This document shows positions 12,162 through 22,400 of a DNA stretch of 64,000 nucleotides, in pieces. Position numbers and translations under genes: made by a program. Position 1 is the first letter of the stretch. Every line of letters starts with the position of its first letter. The notes beneath the pieces were generated by a model. The model was given only the letters and a program-made list of their open reading frames with translations. It did not search any database and was not told where the DNA came from. Location: assembly GCA_034401795.1 (NCBI GenBank), contig CM067373.1, positions 90,416,996 through 90,480,995 of the forward strand, in the 5' to 3' direction. The DNA is from Chaetoderma sp. LZ-2023a (taxonomy: Eukaryota > Mollusca > Caudofoveata > Chaetodermatida > Chaetodermatidae).

Positions 12162-14209
12162 AGACCTGGTTGTGCGTCCTGTGGACGATTTTTGAGGGAC
12201 AAGTTTGGTCCTCATCTCTGTTTTCAGTGTAGCTCCTGTGGTCCCTTGCTTAATTGCGAGATATGTAAGCACTGGGGTGGGCGAGCTAATGTCCGAATTC
12301 TTGTGCTTGCAGGCGAAGGACAAGGTGGTGGAGGAGGAGAAGAAGAAGCTGAAAAAAGAGGTTGTAAGTAAGAAGGGTAAGAGGAAGGCCTCGTCCGCGG
12401 TGGACATGGAGGCCTTCCGGACCGAGATGTTGGGAGAGATGAGGAGGACAATAAAGGATTTGGTTCCAGAGTTGCTTCGTGGCATGCTTCCTGGACCAAA
12501 TCCTTTGTTGGCCTCATCATCTGCTTCGGAGCAGGTAATCCCCACCTCTGAATCACCGTTTGTATGTACGCTTCCGTTGTTTGAAGATTCAGAGGTGGCC
12601 CCATTAGAGGGGGCGTTCCACGACCCTGGCAGCAGGCTTATTGCCGCGCCCAATAGGGACCGTGGACGGTTGTCGCTGGAACCCCGCGGGCTGCTTATCA
12701 GTCCAGGGCTAACCGCACACCGCGGGTGCCAGTACCTCGTATGGCACCTTCCCTGGCCAGTCCGGGTTAGCTCTCTTTGCTGACCCGGAGTCTAATCTGT
12801 CTGGCCAGGAGGATGAGGATTACCTGTTGGGGTCGCTGTCTGAGGACGTGGCCATGGATTATGACGTCTGTGCACCCCTCGCGGGGAATACAGGCGCCTT
12901 ATTCCACGGTTCTACTCTCCCAGGGGTAGAATCCACGGTTCAGACTGTGGCCCTGGGCGCTGAAGGCCAGCGTTACCGCATACCTCGGCTTGCCGGGAGT
13001 GTCGCTGGTGCTGGCCGGGGCCGTGGTGGGGCGGTATATGCCCCGCGCTCTACCACGGCGCCTGCTCCTCGTCAAGCCAGTGAGATTAGCATGCCGGTAT
13101 TGTCAGGCCCGCATGCTCTCCCTGGCTTGCCAGGGATATCAGCGTATCCGCCGTCAAGCTCTGTTGCTTGCGCTCAGGAGGAAGACGAAGGCCCCCGTCT
13201 TGTAGAGCGCTCGCAGCTAGCCACGGAGGAGGATTGGTCTGACGCTTGCCAGTGGTTGGTGAGTGTTAGACCAGATCTGCCCGTGGAGCAGTCGGCTAGC
13301 CAGCGTGATCACAGGCCGTGGTTAGCTGGTAAGCCTACTGCTAACGCTATGCCTTCTCTGCCGCTGGCAGAGCATGTCGTTGACATGTTCGAGGCGGCGG
13401 AGACGTCCATTATGTCGAGTGGACGTCTCGCTAAGGCCCCGCGCGAGGTGGCCAGGCGTTGCCGCATCGTGCCCCTGGACTACCAGCGGTACGGTGTGGT
13501 ACCTAAGCCGAGCGTGGATGACCGCGCGGCTTTGGGTGAGGATGCGCGGCCAGGCTCCCGTTCTGACACGGGAGTCTTGTGTTCGAACGCGTTGCGTTCA
13601 GCAAATACCGCGTTGCGTGATGCGGAGGAGAGTGGGAGGGCTTCGATTGCTGCTCTGTCCCACGTCTCCCAGCTGTTACAAGGGGTAGTAACAGCATCCG
13701 CATCGCGCCAGCCAAGTCCGGTCACAGTCCAGCGAGCCATCCAGGATGGTATCAACCTGGCTCTGGACTGTATGACGCGGGCGGTGACCAGGAGTGTCCG
13801 GGCAAGGCGCACTTTTGCCTTGGATAATCTGTGCCCATCCCAGGACCTCTACAATAGGCTACTACGTACGCCTATGACAGGTCCTGGTCTCTTTGGAGGT
13901 GAGGGATGTAGGCACCTCCAGGAGACGGTTACTCTGGTCAATAACCAGAGGGCGCTGCGCGAGCAGTTTGAGGTGCTTCGTCGTGCCAACGTTCGCGCCG
14001 CACCCCCTGCGTATCGTCCCCTGCAGGCTCGAGGTGGTAGTGGCCAGGTCAGAGGCCAACCACCATCGCAGTGTTGGCCTCGGCCGCGTGCAATTCGGCC
14101 AGCAGCGAGGGGGGGCGCAGGCTCCTCAGGCGCAGTCAGCCAGGCAGCCGCCCGCGCACCGAGGTGCGCGCGGTGCTGGTCGTGGCGCGCGAGGATCTGG
14201 GCGGGGTAA
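12162..14209 (+). pseudogene. DIRS copy 2 gag-like ORF (frameshifted)
   Basis: The protein would start with a Cys-rich segment (CASCGR...CFQCS...C..C, about 12170-12270) that could bind zinc. A Lys/Glu-rich stretch follows (KKKLKKEVVSKKGKRK), then a variable middle and a conserved C-terminal block (QRAIQDGINLALDCMTRAVT; GPGLFGGEGCRHLQETV) ending in an Arg/Gly-rich tail. Against the sister copies there is an extra base at about 12278, an extra C in 12682-12685 and an extra G in the run at 14109-14115. As read, the frame is broken three times. Its equivalence to DIRS ORF1 is by position. The true start is unresolved. Confidence 0.75.
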
Positions 14210-16350
14210 TCGTTCCTGATGGGACGGTTACCGCGGTGAGAACCACGCCGGTGTTTCTGGCAAAGGAGACAGTGCCGCTCTTGCACTCCTTATGTCCACC
14301 TCTATCCCTAGGTGGACCGGTGGGAGGCCGGCTAGCCGACCACATGCAAGAGTGGGAACGGTTAACTCAGGACCGTTTAGTCTTGCGATGGCTTTCAGTC
14401 GGGTATCATCCCGATTGGATGACAGGCCCGCCATCGCGACTGTCTCTAGTGCCGATCTGGACTCCAAATCCGAGAGATCCAGATCAAAGGTTGTGTATCG
14501 AGGAGGAAATAAATTCCCTCATACAAAAAGGAGCTATTCAGCTGGCACAGAGGTGTCCGGGCTTCTATTCAACCCTGTTCTTAGTAACAAAGAACACCGG
14601 AGGGTGGAGACCAATTCTCAACCTCAAGCCATTGAACAAGTTCATAGAGATGCCCAGTTTCAAGATGGAGACTGTGCGCTCGGTGTTGGCGGGGTTAGAG
14701 AGGGGAATGTGGACAGCGTCGATAGATTTGAAGGACGCTTATTTCCACATCCCCGTACACAGGAGTTTCCGTCGCTTCCTGAGATTTGCATTCCAGGGCA
14801 GACAGTGGGAATTCAGGGTGCTACCCTTCGGAATTTCCACGGCTCCTCGGGTTTTCACCCGTGTGGTTCTTGCGATCACCGCATACCTCCGCAGGAGAAG
14901 CATAGCAGTCCACACGTACATAGACGACTGGCTGTTGAAAGCACACACCCGGGAAAGTTTATCGGCCAGTCTGGAGATTGTTTTGAAAACTCTCACAGAC
15001 TTAGGCTGGATGATCAATTTCCCAAAATCAGAGCTGACTCCATCCCAGAAGTTTGTTTACCTGGGGATGTTCTTCGATCTAGAGACAGGATATGTTTATC
15101 CTACTCAGGAGAGAGTTCAGAAACTCATCTCATTAATTCAGTCAGTGTGCGACAGTCGTCATGTCCTGGCACAGGTTTACTTGAGAATGCTGGGGTTGAT
15201 GGTTTCATTGGAACCAGTCATTCCTCAGGCCGCCTTACGCAGGCGGCCGATCCAGTTATTTCTCATGACACAATGGACCCAGAGTACAGGTTCGCTGGAC
15301 TCGAATGTGTCAGTGTTGGCGCCTCTGATTCATCACCTGCAATGGTGGTTGGACACAGAGAATCTCTTGGTGGGGGTTATGCTAACCCCTCCCCACTCTC
15401 AGGTGACTGTGTATACAGATGCATCGATGGAGGGCTGGGGAGCTTGCCTGGAAGAGTCCACGATATCAGGGCTTTGGAATCTGGAACAGTCAAAGGAACA
15501 TATAAATCTACTGGAGCTAAGAGCAGTAGTCCTGGGCCTGGAACATATCTTACAGAAAGTTCAGGGCAAGATTGTTCTTATTCGTTCAGACAACTCAACA
15601 GTTGTGACTTACATAAACTGCCAGGGCGGAACGAAGTCGCCCAGTCTCTGTATGATGACATGGAGACTGCTTTGTTGGTGCCTGGATCACCAGATTACCT
15701 TGAAAGCAGTTCATATTCCGGGAAGGTTAAATCTGCTAGCAGACTCATTGAGCCGAAGGATGAGTGTTTTACCCATGGAATGGCAACTAAATCAATGTGT
15801 GGCGGATCGTCTGTTCGACCATTGGGGGAAACCCAACATCGATTTGTTCGCAACGAAGAAGAATGCGAAGATGACGACGTACGTCTCTCCGATTCCGGAT
15901 CCAAGCGCTTTCACAACAGATGCGTTAGCTATCAGCTGGGGGAGAATGTATGCATACGCATTCCCTCCAGCAATCCTGATTCCAAAAATTCTTCAGAAAA
16001 TCAGACAAGAGGAATGCCAAGTGCTTCTGATCGCCCCGGATTGGCCAAGCCGATCATGGTATACGGATCTGCTGGACCTTCTGGTCTGCAATCCGGTTCC
16101 TCTGCCTCTGATGGACGATATTATCTTCCAGGGCAAGGCCCTTCACAACAATCCGTCAATGTTCAGATTGACTGCGTGGATGTTGTCAAGGAATCTAGAA
16201 TTAAGGAGGGCTTTTCTGAGCAAGCAGCCATGTTTATGGCCAAAGCCAGGAGGGGGTCAACCTCCAGAGCATATAATTATAAAATCAACAGATTTGCAGA
16301 ATGGTGCTCAAAAAGATGTATTGATCCAATGGATTCATCTATTCAGGTAG
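14071..16350 (+). CDS. DIRS copy 2 reverse transcriptase / RNase H polyprotein
   Basis: The RT domain has GGWRPILNLKPLNKF, a first catalytic Asp in SIDLKDAYFHIP, PFGISTAPRVFT and a YIDD box (residues about 283-286). RNase H follows with TDAS, LELRA, RSDNST and LADSLSR supplying the acidic residues. After that comes a region with DLFATKKNAKMTTYVSP and YAFPPAILIPKIL, which in DIRS elements is usually assigned to a Dam-like methyltransferase. It overlaps the 3' end of gag and almost all of the YR frame. The first codon here is GTG, so the real start, or linkage to gag by frameshift, is not known. All visible RT and RNase H acidic residues are intact. Confidence 0.9.
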   Translation: MLASAACNSASSEGGRRLLRRSQPGSRPRTEVRAVLVVAREDLGGVIVPDGTVTAVRTTPVFLAKETVPLLHSLCPPLSLGGPVGGRLADHMQEWERLTQDRLVLRWLSVGYHPDWMTGPPSRLSLVPIWTPNPRDPDQRLCIEEEINSLIQKGAIQLAQRCPGFYSTLFLVTKNTGGWRPILNLKPLNKFIEMPSFKMETVRSVLAGLERGMWTASIDLKDAYFHIPVHRSFRRFLRFAFQGRQWEFRVLPFGISTAPRVFTRVVLAITAYLRRRSIAVHTYIDDWLLKAHTRESLSASLEIVLKTLTDLGWMINFPKSELTPSQKFVYLGMFFDLETGYVYPTQERVQKLISLIQSVCDSRHVLAQVYLRMLGLMVSLEPVIPQAALRRRPIQLFLMTQWTQSTGSLDSNVSVLAPLIHHLQWWLDTENLLVGVMLTPPHSQVTVYTDASMEGWGACLEESTISGLWNLEQSKEHINLLELRAVVLGLEHILQKVQGKIVLIRSDNSTVVTYINCQGGTKSPSLCMMTWRLLCWCLDHQITLKAVHIPGRLNLLADSLSRRMSVLPMEWQLNQCVADRLFDHWGKPNIDLFATKKNAKMTTYVSPIPDPSAFTTDALAISWGRMYAYAFPPAILIPKILQKIRQEECQVLLIAPDWPSRSWYTDLLDLLVCNPVPLPLMDDIIFQGKALHNNPSMFRLTAWMLSRNLELRRAFLSKQPCLWPKPGGGQPPEHIIIKSTDLQNGAQKDVLIQWIHLFR

Positions 16351-17189
16351 TAGCTGATTTCCTCTGTCACCTCTATGATGCCTATAGCCTTAAGCCTAAC
16401 TCTATTGCTGGTTATAAGTCAGCTTTAATGTCTGTTATTCCTTGCTTGGCTAAGAGGGGAAGTGATGAAGTAAATACATTAAATGTATTAATTAAAGGCA
16501 TGGGCAATCTAAGACCAAGGAATCCACCTGTGATTCCGTCTTGGAGTTTATCGCTAGTGCTTCAAGTACTAGGTGATAAGCCGTTTGAACCACTTAGTTC
16601 CATTTCTATGAAACTATTAACACTGAAGACTGTGTTTTTAATTGCTGCGGCCTCGGCTAGGCGTAGGAGTGAAATTCATGCCTTATCAGCCGAGGATGAC
16701 CGTTTTGTGGTTTCAGGGGAAGGCCTTAAGCTGCTACCTAGGATTAATTTCTTGGCTAAAAATCAGTCGTTGAAATATCCAGGTCAACCTATTGTTTTGC
16801 CTGCTTTAACTAGATATGATCCTAATTCTAAAGCATGGTGTCCCGTCCGGGCGCTTCGCCGGTACAAACAACGTACGGCGGAGTGGCGCACCGACCAGTC
16901 GGCGTTATGGTTGTCTTATATTGAACCCCATGGCAGGGCTTCTAAGGACACCATTTCCAGGTGGATTGTAGAATGCATTCAGTTTTGCCATAAATCCGCC
17001 ACCGGGAAGCAGATTGACGTGGCCAAGGCTCACAGTGTCCGCGGCGTAGTGACATCCACTGTCCTATTTAATGGGGTCCCTGTGGATGATATTATGTCGG
17101 TGGCTCAGTGGCACTGTGAGTCAAGTTTTACAGACCATTATCTCCGTGACACCTCTAATCCTCTCGCCTTGTCGATTTTGAAAAATTAA
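14292..17189 (+). CDS. DIRS copy 2 tyrosine recombinase frame
   Basis: This is a 965-codon open frame from an ATG. Only the last ~320 residues (from the ATG at 16230, MFMAKARRG) form a recognisable recombinase. An SAM-like N-terminal part (AYNYKINRFAEWCSKR...) is followed by the catalytic core: Arg in SARRRSEIHAL (about R791), H-x-x-R in AHSVRGV (H914, R917), the second His in QWHCES (H941) and nucleophile Tyr in FTDHYLRD (Y950). The first ~645 codons overlap RT/RNase H in another frame and have no family match that I recognise. The recombinase would integrate the circular DNA intermediate at TTT. All catalytic residues are intact. Confidence 0.88.
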   Translation: MSTSIPRWTGGRPASRPHARVGTVNSGPFSLAMAFSRVSSRLDDRPAIATVSSADLDSKSERSRSKVVYRGGNKFPHTKRSYSAGTEVSGLLFNPVLSNKEHRRVETNSQPQAIEQVHRDAQFQDGDCALGVGGVREGNVDSVDRFEGRLFPHPRTQEFPSLPEICIPGQTVGIQGATLRNFHGSSGFHPCGSCDHRIPPQEKHSSPHVHRRLAVESTHPGKFIGQSGDCFENSHRLRLDDQFPKIRADSIPEVCLPGDVLRSRDRICLSYSGESSETHLINSVSVRQSSCPGTGLLENAGVDGFIGTSHSSGRLTQAADPVISHDTMDPEYRFAGLECVSVGASDSSPAMVVGHRESLGGGYANPSPLSGDCVYRCIDGGLGSLPGRVHDIRALESGTVKGTYKSTGAKSSSPGPGTYLTESSGQDCSYSFRQLNSCDLHKLPGRNEVAQSLYDDMETALLVPGSPDYLESSSYSGKVKSASRLIEPKDECFTHGMATKSMCGGSSVRPLGETQHRFVRNEEECEDDDVRLSDSGSKRFHNRCVSYQLGENVCIRIPSSNPDSKNSSENQTRGMPSASDRPGLAKPIMVYGSAGPSGLQSGSSASDGRYYLPGQGPSQQSVNVQIDCVDVVKESRIKEGFSEQAAMFMAKARRGSTSRAYNYKINRFAEWCSKRCIDPMDSSIQVVADFLCHLYDAYSLKPNSIAGYKSALMSVIPCLAKRGSDEVNTLNVLIKGMGNLRPRNPPVIPSWSLSLVLQVLGDKPFEPLSSISMKLLTLKTVFLIAAASARRRSEIHALSAEDDRFVVSGEGLKLLPRINFLAKNQSLKYPGQPIVLPALTRYDPNSKAWCPVRALRRYKQRTAEWRTDQSALWLSYIEPHGRASKDTISRWIVECIQFCHKSATGKQIDVAKAHSVRGVVTSTVLFNGVPVDDIMSVAQWHCESSFTDHYLRDTSNPLALSILKN

Positions 17190-17699
17190 CTAGGCATATA
17201 TTTTTGATGGGGTTTCCTCATTGCTTATATATTTCACAATTAATTTATGGAAACAACCACTAATTTGGGACTGCATCGTTCTTCACCAATGGGAAGAGGA
17301 TGTCAGCAGCCATTTCAACAAGGTCAGTCTTGTGTATGTGTTGTCCATTGTTGATTGTCTTGTCACGTTACCCGTTATTAATATGATGATGGTTTTGTGT
17401 ATTTATGTGGTTCATTGTTGAGAGTATACGAAAATGGAGTTTTTTCGTCTCTGTCCTGTAGTACATGGCACTTGTACGTAGAGAGCGTATAGGACATTGA
17501 GGTCATTCGACTCTTCCTCCCAGGAAGGAGGGGGGGAGCGCATATGACATTCGGTCATCTCTCATACATCGGGGGTGTTATCCGATGGTTAGTCAAATCC
17601 TGACTGTTTTTTCATACAGTTTCAGAAGTTTAAGTGCCTTAAACGCAGAAAAGCGTATAGGGATGAGCTGGTCTTTTGACCTCGCCTCCCTCCCGCCGA

Positions 17700-17835
17700 A
17701 TTCACTGTCGAATTCTGGCAATATCAAAAGTATTAGGGAGGTAAGTATACTCTTGATGTGAAATAAACGAAATCAAGGATTTCTTTTTTCACGAGAGAGT
17801 TGATACTTACCTCCCTAGATACGGACCCGGCCTCT
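17700..17835. repeat. Internal complementary region (ICR) of DIRS copy 2
   Basis: The sequence tattagggaggtaagtatac ... cttgatgtgAAAtaaacgaaatc ... gttgatacttacctcccta is the reverse complement of the right end followed directly by the left end, with one AAA (TTT) at the join. This is the DIRS feature that lets the termini be completed during circle formation. Confidence 0.9.
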
Positions 17836-17889
17836 CCACCCCACAGAGGCTCGGTCTTCAGGCTCTTTATAGTTGCATGTGTATCAGCC

Positions 17890-18101
17890 AATAAATTAGT
17901 CAGAGGAAGTGCTAGTCTGCGCATGCGCGGTGGTGGGGCTGGCATCCGCCAGACTACGCTCTGACTCCCTGCCCAGTAGGGGCACCTAACTGTTTTAATC
18001 TGAGTGTTTATTGAGTGAAAGCCAATATTTAGCAATATCAAAAGTATTAGGGAGGTAAGTATCAACTCTCTCGTGAAAAAAGAAATCCTTGATTTCGTTT
18101 A
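17890..18101. repeat. Right ITR of DIRS copy 2
   Basis: It is the inverse complement of the left ITR from about 17890 to 18055. A ~28 bp longer outer tip (ending ccttgatttcgttta) is absent from the left ITR but present in the ICR. DIRS-1 is known for the same asymmetric extension. Confidence 0.88.
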
Positions 18102-18104
18102 TTT

Positions 18105-19410
18105 CGTGGCCAAAAAATTATTCATTACAGAGTTATCACCCTTTAAATATGTTAAACCTGATACATAAACTACATTGCCAATCATTTGTCAACACAACTC
18201 CTCCTACAGTTTAGCTGCGATTCTTTTATAACTTGGTAAGTGTTATCATTACGACATGAAGATGTGCATGTGCTATCCATTTACTAGTGCATCCATCCAT
18301 CTGTCCAAAATGTATGGTCGTCTGTCAGTCCATCCTTGTCAATGCAACTCCTACAGTTTAGTTACAATTCTTTTGAAACATGGTAAATCTAATCATTTTC
18401 ATCCGAAGATGTGCATATGCTTTTTTCGCCGCCAGAAAATTATTCATTACAGCGTTATCTCCCTTTAAAGACCTTTAAGCCGATACATAAACTGCATTGA
18501 TAATCATTTCTTGTCAATGCAACTCCTCCTACAGTTTAGCTCTGATTCTTTTGAAAATTGATAAGTGTTATCATTACCATGTGTAGGTGTGCATGTGCTA
18601 TCCATGTACCTGTATGTCCATCCATCTGTCCAAAATGTATGTGTGTTCATCTGTCAGTCCATCCATCTCTGACAATCATTTCTTGTCAACGCTGCTCCTC
18701 CTAGAGGTCTCAATGGATTAACTTTAAATTGTGTCCACATTATCAGTATCATGTGCAGATGTGCATGTGCTTTTTCTCAGCCGAAAAATTGTTCATTACA
18801 GAGTTATCCCCCTTTAAATATCTTAAAGCTGATACATAAAGTGCATTGCCAATCATTTCTTGTCAACGCTACTCCTACAGTTTAGCTCCGATTCTTTTGA
18901 AAATTGGTACATGTTATCATTACCACGTGTAGGTGTGCATGTGTTATCCGCATACCTGTACGTCCATCTGTTTGTCCAAAATGTATGTATGTCTGTCTGT
19001 CAGTCCATCCATCTCTGACAATCATTTCTTGTCAATGCAGCTCCTCCTAGAGATCTCAATGGATTAACTTTAAATTTTGTCCACATTATCAGTATCATGT
19101 GCAGATGTGCATGTGCTTTTTTCCTGGCCAGAAAATTATTCATTACAGCGTTATCTCCATTTAAAGACCTTTAAGCCGATACATAAACTGCAGTAACAAT
19201 CATTTCTTGTCAACACAACTCCTACAATTTAGCTGTGATTCTATTGAATTACCACTTAAAGATGTGCATGTGCTATCCGTATGCCTGTATATCCATGCGT
19301 CTGTATACAGTGTATGTGTGTCAGTCTGTCGGTCCGTCCATCTCTGGCAATCATTTCAAGATGTCAACACAACTGCAGTTTAGCTACGATGTATATTTAT
19401 CTGAAATGTT
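18105..19410. repeat. Degenerate ~175 bp satellite array, right part
   Basis: It continues the array at 10090-11059 with the same landmarks (ttcattacagagttatc, cttgtcaatgcaactcctcc, gtgcatgtgctatccatg). Units are degenerate and some are rearranged. There is no gene. Confidence 0.85.
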
Positions 19411-22400
19411 TGGATCCGGGGGGATATGCCATCTTTTGATGGCTCTTGTTTACTCGTGTATTAGACGCTACCGTGTATAGGACGTATCCTAAATTTTAGC
19501 ACCAAACGGCCACAAAAATCCTTATACTTGTATATAGGACACATGTTGTATATACGAAAACTTATCACGAAAAAAAATAGCACTTCCACGTCACATTTCC
19601 TGATGTATTTTTTAACGCATCACAAACTCGCCTCCTGTCCATTCGACCTGAATGCCAAAATCGTGTTAAGCAAGAAATTTTTATTGCCGGCTTGCATATA
19701 TTTTGGTCTTATATCTGCGCTAAAGTAAGATAATTTGTAAATATATATATGTATTCATCATCATCATTATGACGTATGAGGCCTGTATGGCCTTTTGTCA
19801 GTCAAAATACTTATTTTATTAACTATTTGTCACTGTTTCCGGTGTAGGAACTTTTTGTTGACATGTAATATATGGTGGATACATATATTTGTATATCATA
19901 TATACATATGCACATATATACATACTATACATATATAAACATTTACGCTAGTTCTAGATAGTACGACGTGCATGAAAAGCCTACACATCCATCTGTACTA
20001 TAGCTATAGGAGCAAAATCAGCTATACATTATACTAGATACTGACAGGGCAGTCCCTGCCAGTATCGTATAAAAAGCTGTACAATGTGGATTTAAATACA
20101 GGATCCGAAGGAGAATTTTCCACCAGATTTACCCATGTGATTACACAGGCATCGTGTATGCTCAGCTACAATATTTAACCAGGTGGTGAACTCTGATATA
20201 TAACGGTGAACTCAGATTTATAAATACAGGCGGATGATCCACTTGCTATACTGTGAAATAATGACAAGCTAACAGGGCAATCCCTGCTGCTTTGTGCGAG
20301 ATCAGCTATGTTCCTAAGAACCTATCTGAGTCCTGCATGAACTTAATGACAAGATCCATTTACTTATATAGGCTCAAAATCAGGGCGGCTACAGTTGGCA
20401 TCGTGTAGACGGTGGACACGTTTTTCTTGAACAAATGGCAAATTCTATATACACAGTTACACTTTTACTGGACATTTACACAGTGCCTCAAGGAGCTACA
20501 TGCCCACGTGTGCTTAATAACTAATACAAAATAAACTATACATGTTACTGTGTACTGATAAACTTCCTGATACTGGTAAGGGTTATTATGCTGAGTATAA
20601 TAGATCCAATGGGGCCATCCCCACCAGATTTGTATAATGGCCAGCAGGATGCAAAGACAGTGATAGCATGATCTTACACAATAGTAAACCAAACAGGGGA
20701 TTTCCTGCCTAATTGGATTATGGACAAGCAGATCACATGATCCTACAGAGTAGCTAACTGGCAGGGCATTCCCTGCCCGTTTCCTGAACATGACTGTATT
20801 CCTGAGAGACTACATACTGGATCCAAAGGAGCTTTATCCAGCAGATTTTCCTAGCTACTAACATACAATTTCAGAGACTTCGGATATGCTCATCTACAAA
20901 TGTTTGTCAAGACGGCGAATTCGGGTTAATAATGGTGAACTCGAGGGCTAAAGCCATGTTGGCTACAAATTGTGTGGTCTACTTGATCAGGACGGTGGAT
21001 TTAGTTGTGTGAGCAAATATTGTTTGATACTAATATGCAAAACTTGCGGTTTTCTAAGCTTAATGAAAAACTTAAACTTGCTGAACACCAATTATGGTCG
21101 GGGCGAAATGTATATGACGTAATTTTTTCATCCAGCTATACTGTGTATTATCTAGCGAGCTGGCCTGTCAAATTTAGTAAAAGCTATAACGGCTGATTTG
21201 GCCGATATTTAGTGTTAAACTGTATTAGAATACCTATAGAGTGCTTTTTGAGTGATACTACGTGATAATTAATCATTTCACGGCTTATAAGACTATCAAA
21301 GCTACAAGTCTTTTACAAATAAAATGGCGGTCGGATCTATGAATGGGCCTTGGCTGTTACACATACTTAAGGTTATAGACCAACCGAGTGAGAGGCTGTT
21401 TTAAATCAAAACTCTGTATATGATGATATTGCACTATGTAGACTGAAAACCAATGCGTTAGGGAACCAGACTAATGTACTATAAGTTCCCGAGCTTAGTT
21501 CCTGGTTGCAAACAGGCTGCCTTTTCTACGTCACATGATTTATCGGCCAAATTAATTCATATATCTAAATCATCATGCTAGAAATATTGTATTTTTTATA
21601 ATTTGAGGTGCTATTACTAAAATAAAATAAATTATTTTATTCCCACTCGGATATTATGATGGCAGAAAATTCCAGGCATTGTACCGGAAATATGCCATGT
21701 GAATCTTATGCGTCAATGGCTATTACAGTCTCACTACTGGACTGGTTCTTCCGTCTGGATTGGCAGGTAGACTGATTTCTGGATGATAAGTCCACTAAGA
21801 TTTGTTGGAGTGTTATGAAACTCATTCATTTGACTAGGTCTGAGGAGGAAACCTATCGAAATCAAAAGTTAAACAGAAATACAATATGGCCAGAACATCA
21901 TTCACTGTGAAAAATGAAATGTTACAAAATGTTCTTGTTCGGACCAGATCTCTCAAAGAGTTTTGAACATACCTGCACAATCTTTTCACTGGATATATTA
22001 ACTGGAGAAATAGTGCAAAAATTTAATTTCTGTGAAATACATCCATTTTCTCCAGGGTTATGTCTCCTGAAAAATTAGCCTAACTTTTCTTGTGTGACAC
22101 AAATCTCATTTCTGAATCTACACTCGCAATCTGTTCATCATGGATATATTAGGGGTTGATACAATGTTATGATTGCATTCTTTATTGTCTGATTATTTTT
22201 TCTACTAAAGTATTGTCCTTTTACTCTTGTATAGCTAATTTAAAATATGTCAACTCATGATGTCTTTTTCTCTGAAATATTTGAATACTAGAGTCAGAGT
22301 TTTAAATTCCTCATCAAATATACAGTGGAACCAGTTCTGGATTGGGCTTCCTATCCAGTGGATTATTTGTAAATTTTCTGGTGGAGACGCATATTGGGGA

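Larger units (their letters stand above)
11063..18101 (+). mobile_element. DIRS-type retrotransposon copy 2 (full length)
   Basis: The copy is 7039 bp long. The left flank is ctt-TTT and the element starts cacatcaagag. It ends cgttta and is followed by TTT-cgtggcc. Deleting the element and one TTT restores a satellite unit (gtgcatgtgctttttt / cgtggccaaaaaatta), matching sister units nearby. Order: left ITR, leader, gag, RT/RNase H, YR, ICR, right ITR. It is very close to copy 3. Gag carries three apparent one-base insertions, while RT/RNase H and YR are open. DIRS elements use a tyrosine recombinase rather than a DDE integrase and leave no ordinary target duplication, as seen here. Confidence 0.95.

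Noticed and set aside
14292..16229. The first ~645 codons of the long recombinase frame as a separate protein
   Set aside because: It overlaps RT/RNase H in another frame, has no recognisable domain, and its start codon is not conserved between subfamilies. I kept it only as a finding.
11063..18101. LTR retrotransposon with direct repeats
   Set aside because: The terminal repeats are inverted, there is an ICR, and the integrating enzyme is a tyrosine recombinase, not a DDE integrase. No protease or integrase is seen.
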